Below are positions 6,044-14,058 of a stretch of DNA of 17,643 bases, piece after piece. Made by a program: the position numbers and the translations under genes. This stretch comes from JAVBQG01 sp031549185 (GTDB lineage: Bacteria; Synergistota; Synergistia; Synergistales; Synergistaceae): positions 1 to 17,643 of the forward strand of contig JAVBQG010000028.1 in assembly GCA_031549185.1 (NCBI GenBank), read 5' to 3'. Position 1 is the first letter of the stretch. Each line of letters begins with the position of its first letter. The notes below the pieces were generated by a model that had not been told where the DNA came from, made no database searches, and was given only the letters and a program-made list of their open reading frames with translations.

Positions 6044-6523
6044 TCACAAAAGATTTTTTCCGGCCAGCCCCGTGCGCTCGAGGAGCCTGACCAGCGGGAT
6101 GCCCAGCGCGAAACAGGCCATCGCCTCGCCCGCAGCGACGTACAGGATCGAAAAATAGACCGGCATCGGCAGGCCGACGATGAGCGTCAGGTACGTGCCG
6201 ACGACGAGACCGTTTACGATTACGGGGGCCAGGGCGGCCCAGAAAAGGTTGGGAGAATATCGGGTGAGAACGGCCGCGATCAGCGTCGCGCCGCTGCCGA
6301 GAAAAATATCCCAGGGGCCGAGCCCACCGAACAGGTTGGCAATCAGGCAGCCGACGAAGAGCCCGGGGACGGCCTCGATCCATAAAAATGGCAACAGCGT
6401 GAGAGCCTCGGCGACGCGAAACTGCACCGCACCGAAGGAAATCGGCTGAAAGACAAATACAAAAGCCACATAGAGCGCAGCGATCAACGCGCCCCGCGTG
6501 ATCGTCGTGATTCGATTCGACAT
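6044..6523 (-). CDS. queT: QueT transporter family protein (ECF substrate-binding S component)
   Basis: A 159-residue integral membrane protein of the QueT family (PF06177). The family is predicted to be the substrate-binding component of an energy-coupling-factor transporter for queuosine precursors. Several hydrophobic segments are visible (GALIAALYVAFVFVFQPISF, AVPGLFVGCLIANLFGG, FWAALAPVIVNGLVVGTYLT, YFSILYVAAGEAMACFALG). The family-typical FGAVQFRVAEALTLLPF and FGGLGPWDIFLGS are present. ATG at 6523 gives the usual family length; GGAAGG lies 14 bases upstream, so an in-frame GTG at 6538 is possible. I looked for a preQ1 riboswitch in the 84-base divergent region and found none. The ECF energising module must be encoded elsewhere. 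Confidence 0.88.
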   Translation of the reverse strand: MSNRITTITRGALIAALYVAFVFVFQPISFGAVQFRVAEALTLLPFLWIEAVPGLFVGCLIANLFGGLGPWDIFLGSGATLIAAVLTRYSPNLFWAALAPVIVNGLVVGTYLTLIVGLPMPVYFSILYVAAGEAMACFALGIPLVRLLERTGLAGKNLL

Positions 6524-6606
6524 CCTGCGTATTGACACCTTCCAATCTGTTGACAATGGTTTATTATAGCGCAGGACGACATGAAAAAAGGAGCGACTTG
6601 CCAAAA
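6524..6606. promoter_or_regulatory. Divergent promoter region between queT and gpsA
   Basis: Two TTGACA boxes (6532-6537 and 6550-6555) lie on the plus strand. An ATTATA (6563-6568) reads as TATAAT on the minus strand toward queT. Spacings to plus-strand -10-like hexamers are not ideal, so individual promoters cannot be fixed. Confidence 0.4.
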
Positions 6607-7605
6607 ATGAAATTAACCGTACTGGGAGCCGGAAGTTTCGGCACCGCGATCGCAAACCATATGTCGAGCATGGACCACGAGGTGATCCTCTGGTGCAGGC
6701 GAGCCGAAGGGGCGGACGCGATCAACAGGACGAGGGAGAACCCCGACTACCTGCACGGCGTGAGGCTGCACCCTTTCATCAGGGCCAGCGCGGATTTGGG
6801 CGAGTGCCTCGCCTTCTCGAGCCGCCTCGTTCTCGCCATCCCGACGCAATCCCTGCGCGGCGTGCTCGAAAAAATTTCCGCCGCCGGCGCGGCGAAACAC
6901 GGCCTGCACCTTCTGAACCTCGCCAAGGGAATCGAGATCGGCACGGGCTGTTTTCTCCATCAGATCGCCAGCGAGCTGTTGCCGGGGGCCAGTTACAGCG
7001 TGTTCTCCGGCCCCAGCCACGCGGAGGAGGTCGCCCGCGGCATGCCGACGGCGCTCGTGGTCGCCTCGGTCGAGGAGCGCCGGGCCGTCGCCTGGCAGGA
7101 GCTGCTGAACGACAACAGGCTGCGCGTCTACACGTCCGATGACGTGCAGGGCGTCGAGATCGGGGGCGCGATGAAAAACGTCATCGCGATCGCGGTCGGC
7201 GTTGCCCGCGCCATGGAGTTCGGCGACAATTCGATCGCCGCGCTCGCTACGCGCGGCCTCGCCGAGATCATGCGTTACGGCACATTCACTGGCGCCAATC
7301 CGATGACGCTCGCCGGCCTCACCGGCATCGGTGACCTGATGGTCACCTGTTACAGCATGCACTCGCGCAACCTCCGTTTCGGCCTCGCGGTCGGAAAAGG
7401 CAAGAGCGTCGAGGAGGCGGCTGCGGAGATCGGCCAAGTCGTGGAGGGCATGCACACCTGCCGCGCACTCGTGCTGCGCGCGCGAATGGACGGCGTCGAA
7501 CTGCCTCTCTCCGAGGGCGTCTATCGCGTCCTCTACGAGGGAGCGTCGATCAGGAATATCCTGACCGAGCTGCTGTTCCGCGACCCCAAGCCCGAGAATT
7601 TTTAA
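6607..7605 (+). CDS. gpsA: NAD(P)-dependent glycerol-3-phosphate dehydrogenase
   Basis: A 332-residue cytosolic enzyme that reduces dihydroxyacetone phosphate to sn-glycerol-3-phosphate for phospholipid synthesis. The Rossmann motif VLGAGSFGTAIA is at residues 5-16. Other family motifs are LNLAKGIE, SGPSHAEEVARGMPTAL, GGAMKNVIAIAVGVARA with the catalytic lysine, and LTGIGDLMVTCYSMHSRNLR. The length is typical of GpsA. ATG at 6607 starts the usual MKxTVLGAG, but AAGGAG (6588-6593) is 13 bases away. An in-frame TTG at 6598 is only four bases from that site, so the start could be either. The phosphofructokinase gene follows after about 30 bases, so an operon is likely. Confidence 0.95.
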   Translation: MKLTVLGAGSFGTAIANHMSSMDHEVILWCRRAEGADAINRTRENPDYLHGVRLHPFIRASADLGECLAFSSRLVLAIPTQSLRGVLEKISAAGAAKHGLHLLNLAKGIEIGTGCFLHQIASELLPGASYSVFSGPSHAEEVARGMPTALVVASVEERRAVAWQELLNDNRLRVYTSDDVQGVEIGGAMKNVIAIAVGVARAMEFGDNSIAALATRGLAEIMRYGTFTGANPMTLAGLTGIGDLMVTCYSMHSRNLRFGLAVGKGKSVEEAAAEIGQVVEGMHTCRALVLRARMDGVELPLSEGVYRVLYEGASIRNILTELLFRDPKPENF

Positions 7606-7635
7606 GCTCGTTTTTTGCGAAAGGAGCGTTCGATT

Positions 7636-8853
7636 ATGGTGGGTCCTATCAAAAACATCGGCATCATCACGGCGGGAGGCGACTGCGGCGGGCTCAACGC
7701 CGTCGTGCGCGGCGCGGCCAAGATCGCGCTGGCGAACGGCGTCGGCGCGTACATCATCCCCAACGGCTACGCCGGCCTGTACAACCTGGTCGAGATGGAG
7801 CGCATCACGCGCCTCGACGAGGAGCGGGTCGACCACGTCAACTCGACCTTCGCGGGCTCTGAAGCCGGGCATTCGCGCGTCAAAATCTCCAAGATCGACA
7901 ACCCGGACAAGTACAAGCGCATCCTCGTCGGCCTCAAAAAGTTCGACATTGGCGGACTGGTGATCTCCGGCGGCGACGACACGGGCAGCGTGCTGGTGGA
8001 CCTCGCGGAGAACGGCATCCCCTGCGTCCACGCGCCGAAGACGATGGACCTCGACCTGCAGACGTACTCCGTCGGCGGCGACTCGGCGGTCAACAAGATC
8101 GCCCACATCGTCGAGGAGATCAAGACCACCGGACGTACGCACAACCGCATCATGATCGTCGAGGTCTTCGGGCGCTACACAGGCCACACGGCCTTCCGCG
8201 GCGGCATCGCGGCGGACGCGGACTGCATTTTGATCCCCGAGATCCCGGTCGACTTCGACGAGGTCTACAACCACATGAAGCGCTATTACATGCGCCGCAT
8301 TCTGCGCAGCGACGTCAACTCCGGCACCTACACCATCGTCGTGGCGGAGGGCATCACGGATGAGCAGGGGAAACTGATCACCGAGGACGGCAGTACGGAC
8401 GCCTTCGGGCACATCAAACTCTCGGGCGCGGCCAAGTACGTGCGGCACTCCCTCGAGACGAGGATGAAGGCCGACGCCGAGATCAAGGAGTTCATGAAGG
8501 CCTGCGGCATGTACGTGCAGGGCGTGCTGGAGACACCGGAGATCCGCGAGGTCTCGCCGGGGCACCTGGTCCGCTCCGGCTCGACGGGCGCATACGACGT
8601 CAACTTCGGCAAGGAGGTCGGCGCCGCCGCCGTCATGCTGCTGTTGGCCGGCATCTCCGGCGTCACGGTCTATCAGGTGATGGACGGCGAAATCCGCCAC
8701 ATGCCGACCAGGGAGGCCATCGTCAACCGGCCGGTCGACGCGAAGATGGTGTCGTTCTACGAGCAGATGGACGTCTGCTTCGGCCGCAAGCCCGTCCCCT
8801 ACGAGCCCGTCTTCGTCTCGAGCGCCGGCGCGCACGTGGAGCGTTTCCTGTAG
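7636..8853 (+). CDS. 6-phosphofructokinase, probably pyrophosphate-dependent
   Basis: A 405-residue phosphofructokinase. The N-terminal loop reads IGIITAGGDCGGLNAVVRG. The phosphate-donor region is SGGDDTGS, with Asp where ATP enzymes have Gly104. The catalytic loop is PKTMDLDL, with Lys in place of Gly124. Asp104/Lys124 is the known signature of PPi-dependent enzymes, which phosphorylate fructose 6-phosphate reversibly. Catalytic Asp127 and Asp129 equivalents are kept, but the Asn between them (TIDND) is Leu here. Substrate motifs include MIVEVFGRYTGHTAFRGG and CILIPEIP. ATG at 7636 has AAGGAG nine bases upstream. The stop overlaps the GTG of recD2 by one base. Together with gpsA it links glycolysis and lipid precursors. 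Donor choice is inferred from residues only. Confidence 0.92.
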   Translation: MVGPIKNIGIITAGGDCGGLNAVVRGAAKIALANGVGAYIIPNGYAGLYNLVEMERITRLDEERVDHVNSTFAGSEAGHSRVKISKIDNPDKYKRILVGLKKFDIGGLVISGGDDTGSVLVDLAENGIPCVHAPKTMDLDLQTYSVGGDSAVNKIAHIVEEIKTTGRTHNRIMIVEVFGRYTGHTAFRGGIAADADCILIPEIPVDFDEVYNHMKRYYMRRILRSDVNSGTYTIVVAEGITDEQGKLITEDGSTDAFGHIKLSGAAKYVRHSLETRMKADAEIKEFMKACGMYVQGVLETPEIREVSPGHLVRSGSTGAYDVNFGKEVGAAAVMLLLAGISGVTVYQVMDGEIRHMPTREAIVNRPVDAKMVSFYEQMDVCFGRKPVPYEPVFVSSAGAHVERFL

Positions 8854-11060
8854 TGACGGGCGACGCGCCCGCGGTCATCCGCGGGCAACTCGAACGCGTA
8901 ACCTACAGCAACGAGGAGAACGGCTACTCCGTCTGGCGCATCAACGTCAAAGGGCAGGCCGACCTCGTGACGGCCGTCGGGCACAGCATGAACCGCATGC
9001 CCGGCGAGGAGCTGGAGCTGGTCGGAAGCTGGGCGAGCCACCCGAAGTTCGGCCGGCAGTTCCAATTCACCGAGTGCCGCTCGCTGCGCCCCTCCACCGT
9101 CGAGGGAATCAAGCGCTACCTTGGCTCTGGCCTCGTGAAGGGCGTGGGGCCGAAGATGGCCGAGCGCATCGTCGAGGCGTTCGGCGAGCGCGCGCTCGAC
9201 GTGCTCGACGAAAACCCGCAGGCGCTGCTCGAGGTCCGGGGGATCAGCGAGAAGCTGCTCGACTCGATCAAGCAGTCGTGGGAGGCGCAGAAGGAAGTCC
9301 GCTCCGTGATGTTCTTCCTGCAGTCGAACGGCGTCAGCCCGAACTTCGCGGCGCGGATCTTCGCGGAGTACGGCCCGGCGGCGATCGAGATCGTCCGCGA
9401 GAACCCCTATCGCCTCGCCGCCGACATCTTCGGCATCGGATTCCTCACCGCCGACAAGGTGGCCGCGACCATGGGCGTCGAACCGACCTCGCCCCTGCGG
9501 TTGGATGCGGGTATCCTCTACGTCCTCTCGGAACTGACCGGCGAGGGGCACGTATACGCCCCGCGCGAGCTGCTCTGCGCCCGCGCGGCGGAGCTGCTCT
9601 CCGCCGAGGAGCACATGGTGAACGAGGCGATCGACCGCGCCGCGGAGCAGTCGACCGTGATCGTCGACCGGCTCGTCTCGCCCGAGGACTGCGAGCTCTT
9701 CGAGGCGATCTATCTGCCCCCGTACCACACCGCCGAGCGCCGGAGCGCCGAGAAACTGGCCGAGTTGACGAACGAGGATCTCTTCCTGCCCGACGGGCGC
9801 GGCGTCGACATCGAGCGCGCGATGGCCTGGGTACAGGACTGCATGGAGGTCGATCTGGCGCAGAATCAGGTGCGGGCGCTGGAGATGGCCCTCTCCTCGA
9901 AGGTCTCGATCATCACCGGCGGCCCCGGCACGGGGAAGACGACTCTGATCCGGGCGATCTTGGGCATCTGGGAGGCGCGCGGCCTGCGCGTCCTTCTGGC
10001 GGCACCGACGGGCCGCGCGGCCAAGCGCATGACCGAGGCGACGGGGCACGAGGCGAAGACGATCCACCGCATGCTGGAGTACAACGGCAAGCTCGGCGGC
10101 TTCGTCCGCAACTCCGAGGCACCCCTTGAATGCGACCTGCTGATCGTCGACGAAGCCTCGATGATCGACGCGATCCTGATGTTCCACCTGCTGCGCGCGA
10201 TCCCCAGGAGCACGATGCTGATCCTGGTCGGCGACATCCACCAGCTGCCGTCGGTGGGGCCCGGCAACGTGCTGAAGGACCTGATCGCCTCCGGCGTGCT
10301 GCCCGTCGCGGAGTTGAACGAGATCTTCCGCCAGGCGAGCCGCAGCAGCATCGTCACCAACGCGCACCGGGTCAACAGCGGCCAGGTTCCGGTCGAGCCG
10401 GAGGAGAACGGCAACCTGCAGGACTTCTACATCGTGCAGCAGGAGGACACGGAGAAATGCGTCGAGATGATCGTGACGCTGGTGAGGGACCGCATCCCCG
10501 CACGCTTCGGCCTCGACCCGCTGGAGGACATCCAGGTCCTCACGCCGATGCACAAGGGCTCGCTGGGCGCGGCCAATCTGAACGCGGTGCTGCAGCGCGA
10601 GCTGAACTCATCGCCCGCACCCTCGATGGAGCGCGGAGGGCGCGCGTTCAAGACGGGCGACAAGGTCATGCAGATCCGCAACGACTACGACAAGGATATC
10701 TATAACGGCGACATCGGTTTCGTGACGCGCGTCGACCGGGAGGCGGGCCTGCTCGCGGTCGAGATCGACGGACGAGAGGTCGTCTATGAGTCGTCGGAGC
10801 TGGACGAGCTCGTACACGCCTATGCCGTGTCGATCCACAAATCGCAGGGCTCGGAGTACCCCGCCGTCGTCATGCCCATCCACACCCAACACTACGTGCT
10901 GCTGCAGCGCAACCTCCTCTACACCGGCATCACGCGGGGCAAGGAGCTCGTGGTCCTGGTCGGCACGAAAAAAGCGATGTCCATCGCCGTCAGAAACGAC
11001 CGCACGAAACATCGCTACACCTACCTGGGGGAACGGTTGAAGAAGATTTTGCGGTGGTAA
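8853..11060 (+). CDS. recD2: RecD2-type ATP-dependent DNA helicase
   Basis: A 735-residue 5'-3' superfamily 1B helicase of the RecD2 type, which functions without RecBC in DNA repair. It has the long N-terminal region that marks RecD2: an OB-like start (GQLERVTYSNEENGYSVWRI), then helix-hairpin-helix repeats (GSGLVKGVGPKMAERIV, LLEVRGISEKLLDSI, ADIFGIGFLTADKVA). Walker A is GGPGTGKTT (about 356-364). Walker B is LLIVDEASMID (about 429). Motif III is LVGDIHQLPSVGPGN, and late motifs are YAVSIHKSQGSEYPAV and LLYTGITRGKELVVLVG. The GTG start overlaps the phosphofructokinase stop by one base, giving tight coupling. All helicase motifs look intact. Confidence 0.95.
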   Translation: MTGDAPAVIRGQLERVTYSNEENGYSVWRINVKGQADLVTAVGHSMNRMPGEELELVGSWASHPKFGRQFQFTECRSLRPSTVEGIKRYLGSGLVKGVGPKMAERIVEAFGERALDVLDENPQALLEVRGISEKLLDSIKQSWEAQKEVRSVMFFLQSNGVSPNFAARIFAEYGPAAIEIVRENPYRLAADIFGIGFLTADKVAATMGVEPTSPLRLDAGILYVLSELTGEGHVYAPRELLCARAAELLSAEEHMVNEAIDRAAEQSTVIVDRLVSPEDCELFEAIYLPPYHTAERRSAEKLAELTNEDLFLPDGRGVDIERAMAWVQDCMEVDLAQNQVRALEMALSSKVSIITGGPGTGKTTLIRAILGIWEARGLRVLLAAPTGRAAKRMTEATGHEAKTIHRMLEYNGKLGGFVRNSEAPLECDLLIVDEASMIDAILMFHLLRAIPRSTMLILVGDIHQLPSVGPGNVLKDLIASGVLPVAELNEIFRQASRSSIVTNAHRVNSGQVPVEPEENGNLQDFYIVQQEDTEKCVEMIVTLVRDRIPARFGLDPLEDIQVLTPMHKGSLGAANLNAVLQRELNSSPAPSMERGGRAFKTGDKVMQIRNDYDKDIYNGDIGFVTRVDREAGLLAVEIDGREVVYESSELDELVHAYAVSIHKSQGSEYPAVVMPIHTQHYVLLQRNLLYTGITRGKELVVLVGTKKAMSIAVRNDRTKHRYTYLGERLKKILRW

Positions 11061-11072
11061 TCGAAAACATCT

Positions 11073-11101
11073 TTGACAGCGCGTCGATCATTGCTTATAG
11101 T
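11073..11101 (+). promoter_or_regulatory. Sigma70-type promoter of the small gene at 11143
   Basis: TTGACA (11073-11078) and TATAGT (11096-11101) are separated by exactly 17 bases, about 40 bases before the ATG of the small downstream gene. Confidence 0.75.
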
Positions 11102-11142
11102 TGACGAAATGCATTCGATCACGGCAAGAGAAGGAACGGAAT

Positions 11143-11376
11143 ATGCGGCACCGGCATATCGATGATACGACGTACACCCTCCCCGCCATCGACAGCATCA
11201 TCGAACACGGGCACAAACACGACTGGGCCCGGCTACAGATTGCCGTGCGCAGCGATCCGAACGTTTGCGAAAAAGTGCTGAAAATTGCGGAGCATAATCT
11301 CTCACATCCGTTTACGATCCGCTACCACTTCTGGTATCACTACGCGAGGAAGTTCTCGAAATCCAAACGAAAGTAA
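11143..11376 (+). CDS. Small conserved-looking hypothetical protein
   Basis: A 77-residue basic, histidine-rich protein that I do not recognise. It reads MRHRHIDDTTYTLPAIDSII, then HGHKHDWARLQIAV, and ends HFWYHYARKFSKSKRK. It is predicted soluble and mostly helical, with no signal peptide. ATG at 11143 follows AAGGA by seven bases. A well-formed sigma70 promoter lies just upstream, so it is probably a real, separately transcribed gene rather than part of the recD2 operon. It ends four bases from the convergent DUF4037 gene. Confidence 0.65.
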   Translation: MRHRHIDDTTYTLPAIDSIIEHGHKHDWARLQIAVRSDPNVCEKVLKIAEHNLSHPFTIRYHFWYHYARKFSKSKRK

Positions 11377-11380
11377 GTAA

Positions 11381-12319
11381 TCAGATATTATACTGCGGGG
11401 GCAGGGCTCGCAGGGCGGGGTCTTCGATGCTTTGCTGGATCTCCTGGCCCAGGATCGTCAGGAAGCTCCCCTGTGCCGTCGCCAGCTCCTGCCGCCTGAT
11501 TTCGCCGGCGATGACGGCGCAGATTTTTTCGATCAGTTCGACGCGCCGCGCGATCGCGCTCTCCTCGAAACCCTCGACCTCGGCGAGGCGCCGCAAGAGC
11601 GCGCTCACCTCGCCTCCCAACAGGGGCAGCTCGCCCATACGGCGATACGCCCACTTGTAGTAGGGACGGAACGTTCTGTTGAGCAGGAAGACGGCGGCGA
11701 TCGCGCTGTCGAGGAAGCGTGAGATCACCGAGTGGGCGGTCACGACATCGCCGCGCTTCGCGCAGCGGGCGAGGTTGTATTGACCGGTCTGCGCCAGCGC
11801 CATGCAGCAGGCCGCCAGGCGTTTTTTCCGCAGATCCTCGGGGACGTAGCCCAACAGGCCCTCCCGAATGGCGGTGAACTCGCCCGCCCGGTCCATGAAG
11901 ACGCGGCCGTTCACAGCCATGGCGAACTGCTCCTCCGGGGTTCGAACCCACTCCCGCACGCTCCCCGGCACGGAGGACGACCCGATCAGCGACTGGTAAA
12001 AATCCCCCACTGTGGCGGGGTCGTACGGCTTGGCGTAGCCGGACTCGCGTCGCAGGTGCGAGGGCGGGTTCGTCTCCCAAAGACGCCGCTTCCACTTGCG
12101 CAGCTGCGACAACCACCCCCAGTCGCCCTCCGTCGTCCAGAGGTAAAACTCGACGCCCCAGTCGTGATCCCGCGACAGCTCGTCGTCATACCCGAAGCAC
12201 TCCGAGCCGTTGCCGACCAACCCCACGGCGAGACGTCCCCACAGCTCGGGGAACGCGTCCGCCAGGGAGGGCGCCGCGGTCTCCCAGAAATATTTTTCGC
12301 TCAGATCCAGCGCACGCAC
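11381..12319 (-). CDS. DUF4037 domain protein (nucleotidyltransferase-like)
   Basis: A 312-residue protein of the DUF4037 family. The N-terminal motif GLVGNGSECFGYDDELSRDH followed by DWGVEF fits the nucleotidyltransferase pattern G-S-x(n)-D-x-D, as in aminoglycoside nucleotidyltransferases. The C-terminal half is helical and matches the family: GRVFMDRAGEFTAIREGLLG, AACCMALAQTGQYNLARCAK and FLLNRTFRPYYKWAYRRM. The substrate is unknown. The start is GTG at 12319, eight bases after GGAGG located in the last codons of the TPR gene. The reading frame extends further upstream, but that part is the TPR gene read out of frame. It is the last gene of the DUF4125-TPR-DUF4037 operon. Confidence 0.85.
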   Translation of the reverse strand: MRALDLSEKYFWETAAPSLADAFPELWGRLAVGLVGNGSECFGYDDELSRDHDWGVEFYLWTTEGDWGWLSQLRKWKRRLWETNPPSHLRRESGYAKPYDPATVGDFYQSLIGSSSVPGSVREWVRTPEEQFAMAVNGRVFMDRAGEFTAIREGLLGYVPEDLRKKRLAACCMALAQTGQYNLARCAKRGDVVTAHSVISRFLDSAIAAVFLLNRTFRPYYKWAYRRMGELPLLGGEVSALLRRLAEVEGFEESAIARRVELIEKICAVIAGEIRRQELATAQGSFLTILGQEIQQSIEDPALRALPPQYNI

Positions 12320-12323
12320 GACA

Positions 12324-13247
12324 TCAACCTCCGGCAAGGTCGAAGAGTCGCCCCGCTGCGTTTCGATACTTCTGCGTCCGGGGATGCTCCGCGCCCAACA
12401 GCGTTTCGGCGACTTCGGCCGCCTTTTGCATGTGGCCCGCAGCCGCCAAGAGCTCGCCGAGCTTTTCGCATGCCATGGCCAGGTTCGACGAAGCCGTCGC
12501 GTACTCGATGTTCTCGCCGAAGAAGCGCGCGGACAATTCCATGGAGCGGCTGAAATTCTCCGCCGCCGTGTGGTAGTCGTCACGCCTGTACGCGATCGCG
12601 CCGGCGGTCGCGAGGGCGGCCGCGTAGTGCACGTCCTCCTCCGGCATCGCGTCGTACAGCTCCAGCGCCTCGCGGGTCAGGGTGTCCGCCTCGTCGAGGC
12701 ATCCCTGCCGCAGGCGCACGCTCGCCAGGTTGTTCAGCGACGTGGCGATCTCGTGCTCGGTCCCCCGCCCCAGCCGCATGTGGTTCAGCGCCTCCTCGCC
12801 GGTCGCATAGCTCTCGTCGAGCCGCCCCTGCTCTTGATAAAGCAGAGAGAGGTTGTTCAGTGCGCTGTAGTATTCGTAGCTCTCCTGCATATCGTTCTCC
12901 TCGAGCATGGAGCGCACGAGGAAAAACATCTCCTCCGCCGCCTGCGTCCGCCCCAGCAGACGATGCGTGCCCGCGAGGTTGAGCATGATCGTGGCGCACT
13001 GCGGCGAGTCCTCCAGGGCGTTCGCCTTCATGATATCGAGCGCGCGGCGGAAGCGCTCCTCCGACTCCGCGTAGCGGCTGACGCCGCGATAGAAGCTCCC
13101 CAGCTCGTTGAGAACCGAGGCCGCCTCCGGCGAATCCCCCCGGCCGTCGTGGTCCATTTCGGCAAGGCAATCCAGCAGATAGTTTTCTATGGCCGCGAGG
13201 TCGCCCCCCTGAAAGAGCAGGTCCAGGCACTCGAAAAAATCTTTCAT
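12324..13247 (-). CDS. Tetratricopeptide repeat protein
   Basis: A 307-residue protein almost entirely made of TPR-like helix pairs, for example SVLNELGSFYRGVSRYAESE, ALNNLSLLYQEQGRLDESYA, SLNNLASVRLRQGCLDEADT and ASSNLAMACEKLGELLAAAG. There is no signal peptide or membrane segment, so it is a cytoplasmic scaffold. Its ATG overlaps the stop of the DUF4125 gene (ATGA), with GGAGGA upstream. Its own end carries the ribosome-binding site of the DUF4037 gene. Such tight packing suggests the three proteins are made in proportion and may form a complex, with this one holding the other two together (inference). Confidence 0.9.
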   Translation of the reverse strand: MKDFFECLDLLFQGGDLAAIENYLLDCLAEMDHDGRGDSPEAASVLNELGSFYRGVSRYAESEERFRRALDIMKANALEDSPQCATIMLNLAGTHRLLGRTQAAEEMFFLVRSMLEENDMQESYEYYSALNNLSLLYQEQGRLDESYATGEEALNHMRLGRGTEHEIATSLNNLASVRLRQGCLDEADTLTREALELYDAMPEEDVHYAAALATAGAIAYRRDDYHTAAENFSRSMELSARFFGENIEYATASSNLAMACEKLGELLAAAGHMQKAAEVAETLLGAEHPRTQKYRNAAGRLFDLAGG

Positions 13248-13879
13248 CCCGTCCTCCTCCGCTCGCGCATCGCGCGCTCCGCCTCGTCCAGCGAGGCATA
13301 GCCGTAGTATGCGACTGTGCGGGCCATGATCGCCTCGGCGAGCGGCGTTCCCTCCGCCTCCATCTCGAGCAGCTGCCTCTTATAAAGGGTCAGCGTGCGG
13401 CTCGAATAGGTGAGCAGCTCGCCACGCTGGTATGTCTCGACCGACGTGTCCGAGGCGCCGTCCCCCTCGCTGGTGCGGGGCCGCCCCATGGAGCAGACGA
13501 GGGGGTAGCGCTCGAACAATTTTTTCGTCTGCCGGGCAAGTATCGCCGCGATCTCGTCCGCGAGCGTCAGCCCCTGCGCGTCGGGGAAGACGAGGTCGCC
13601 CTTGAGCCGCTCGTACGGCTCGGTGTCCGTCTCCTGCATCATGTGGATGTATTTTTCGCGCACGAGGTTGCGCCCGACGACGCGCGCTTCGCGCAGGTCG
13701 TCCAAGTAGGACGCCGCCGTCTCCGCCGACCAGGCCGAAAACTGCGCCCCCCGCATGTGCTCGAAGGTCCTGCGGTCCTCCTGGCACGACGCGCGAGGGC
13801 CTCCGGCGTTGACCGCCTGAAACATCTCCCATTCGAACGTTACAATTTCGTCGACGACGTTTTTTTCGGGATGAATCAT
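13244..13879 (-). CDS. DUF4125 family protein
   Basis: A 211-residue cytoplasmic protein of the DUF4125 family, function unknown. Typical family segments are EIVTFEWEMFQAVNAGG, ASCQEDRRTFEHMRGAQF, AASYLDDLREARVVGRNLVR and EKYIHMMQETDTEPYERL. The C-terminal part is charged and helical. It is the first gene of the three-gene operon with TPR and DUF4037 genes, and its stop overlaps the TPR start. The ATG at 13879 has a GAGAGG-type site upstream. A weak promoter (TTTTCA, 18 bases, TATAGC on the minus strand) may lie in the region shared with the divergent ATPase gene. Confidence 0.85.
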   Translation of the reverse strand: MIHPEKNVVDEIVTFEWEMFQAVNAGGPRASCQEDRRTFEHMRGAQFSAWSAETAASYLDDLREARVVGRNLVREKYIHMMQETDTEPYERLKGDLVFPDAQGLTLADEIAAILARQTKKLFERYPLVCSMGRPRTSEGDGASDTSVETYQRGELLTYSSRTLTLYKRQLLEMEAEGTPLAEAIMARTVAYYGYASLDEAERAMRERRRTG

Positions 13880-13970
13880 CTCGCACCCGCCCTCTCTATT
13901 GCCTTTCCTGTAATCTTACTCGCTATACCCGATTTAGACCATCTGTGAAAATGGATTGCCGAGGAAACGA

Positions 13971-13998
13971 TTGACGGAGGGGGAATGCCTGTTATAAT
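13971..13998 (+). promoter_or_regulatory. Strong sigma70-type promoter of the AAA ATPase gene
   Basis: TTGACG (13971-13976), a 16-base spacer and TATAAT (13993-13998) preceded by TG at the extended -10 position. It lies 61 bases before the ATPase ATG. Confidence 0.8.
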
Positions 13999-14037
13999 TT
14001 GCTAAAATACAAATTAGTAATTCATGCATTAGCAAAT
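13997..14037. promoter_or_regulatory. Inverted repeat overlapping the -10 box, possible operator or leader hairpin
   Basis: A perfect 9-bp inverted repeat, ATTTGCTAA (13997-14005) and TTAGCAAAT (14029-14037), separated by 23 AT-rich bases. The left half overlaps the last two bases of the -10 box. It could be a repressor operator or form a hairpin in the 5' leader of the transcript. Confidence 0.55.
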
Positions 14038-14058
14038 CAGCAGAGAAGGTGAGCCTCC

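Noticed and set aside
6524..6606. Possible preQ1 riboswitch upstream of queT
   Set aside because: No preQ1-I-like hairpin with an A-rich tail and no larger aptamer pattern is visible in the short leader.
6613..8835. 740-codon minus-strand open frame opposite gpsA and the phosphofructokinase gene
   Set aside because: It is rich in Asp, Arg, His, Ala and Val, as GC-rich antisense frames are, and shows no motifs, while both plus-strand genes are clear.
8799..10553. 584-codon minus-strand open frame opposite recD2
   Set aside because: Antisense shadow of a helicase with all motifs intact on the plus strand.
12320..12583. N-terminal extension of the DUF4037 frame
   Set aside because: This part overlaps the TPR gene out of frame and has Ser/Arg/Thr-rich nonsense composition; GTG at 12319 with GGAGG upstream is the sensible start.
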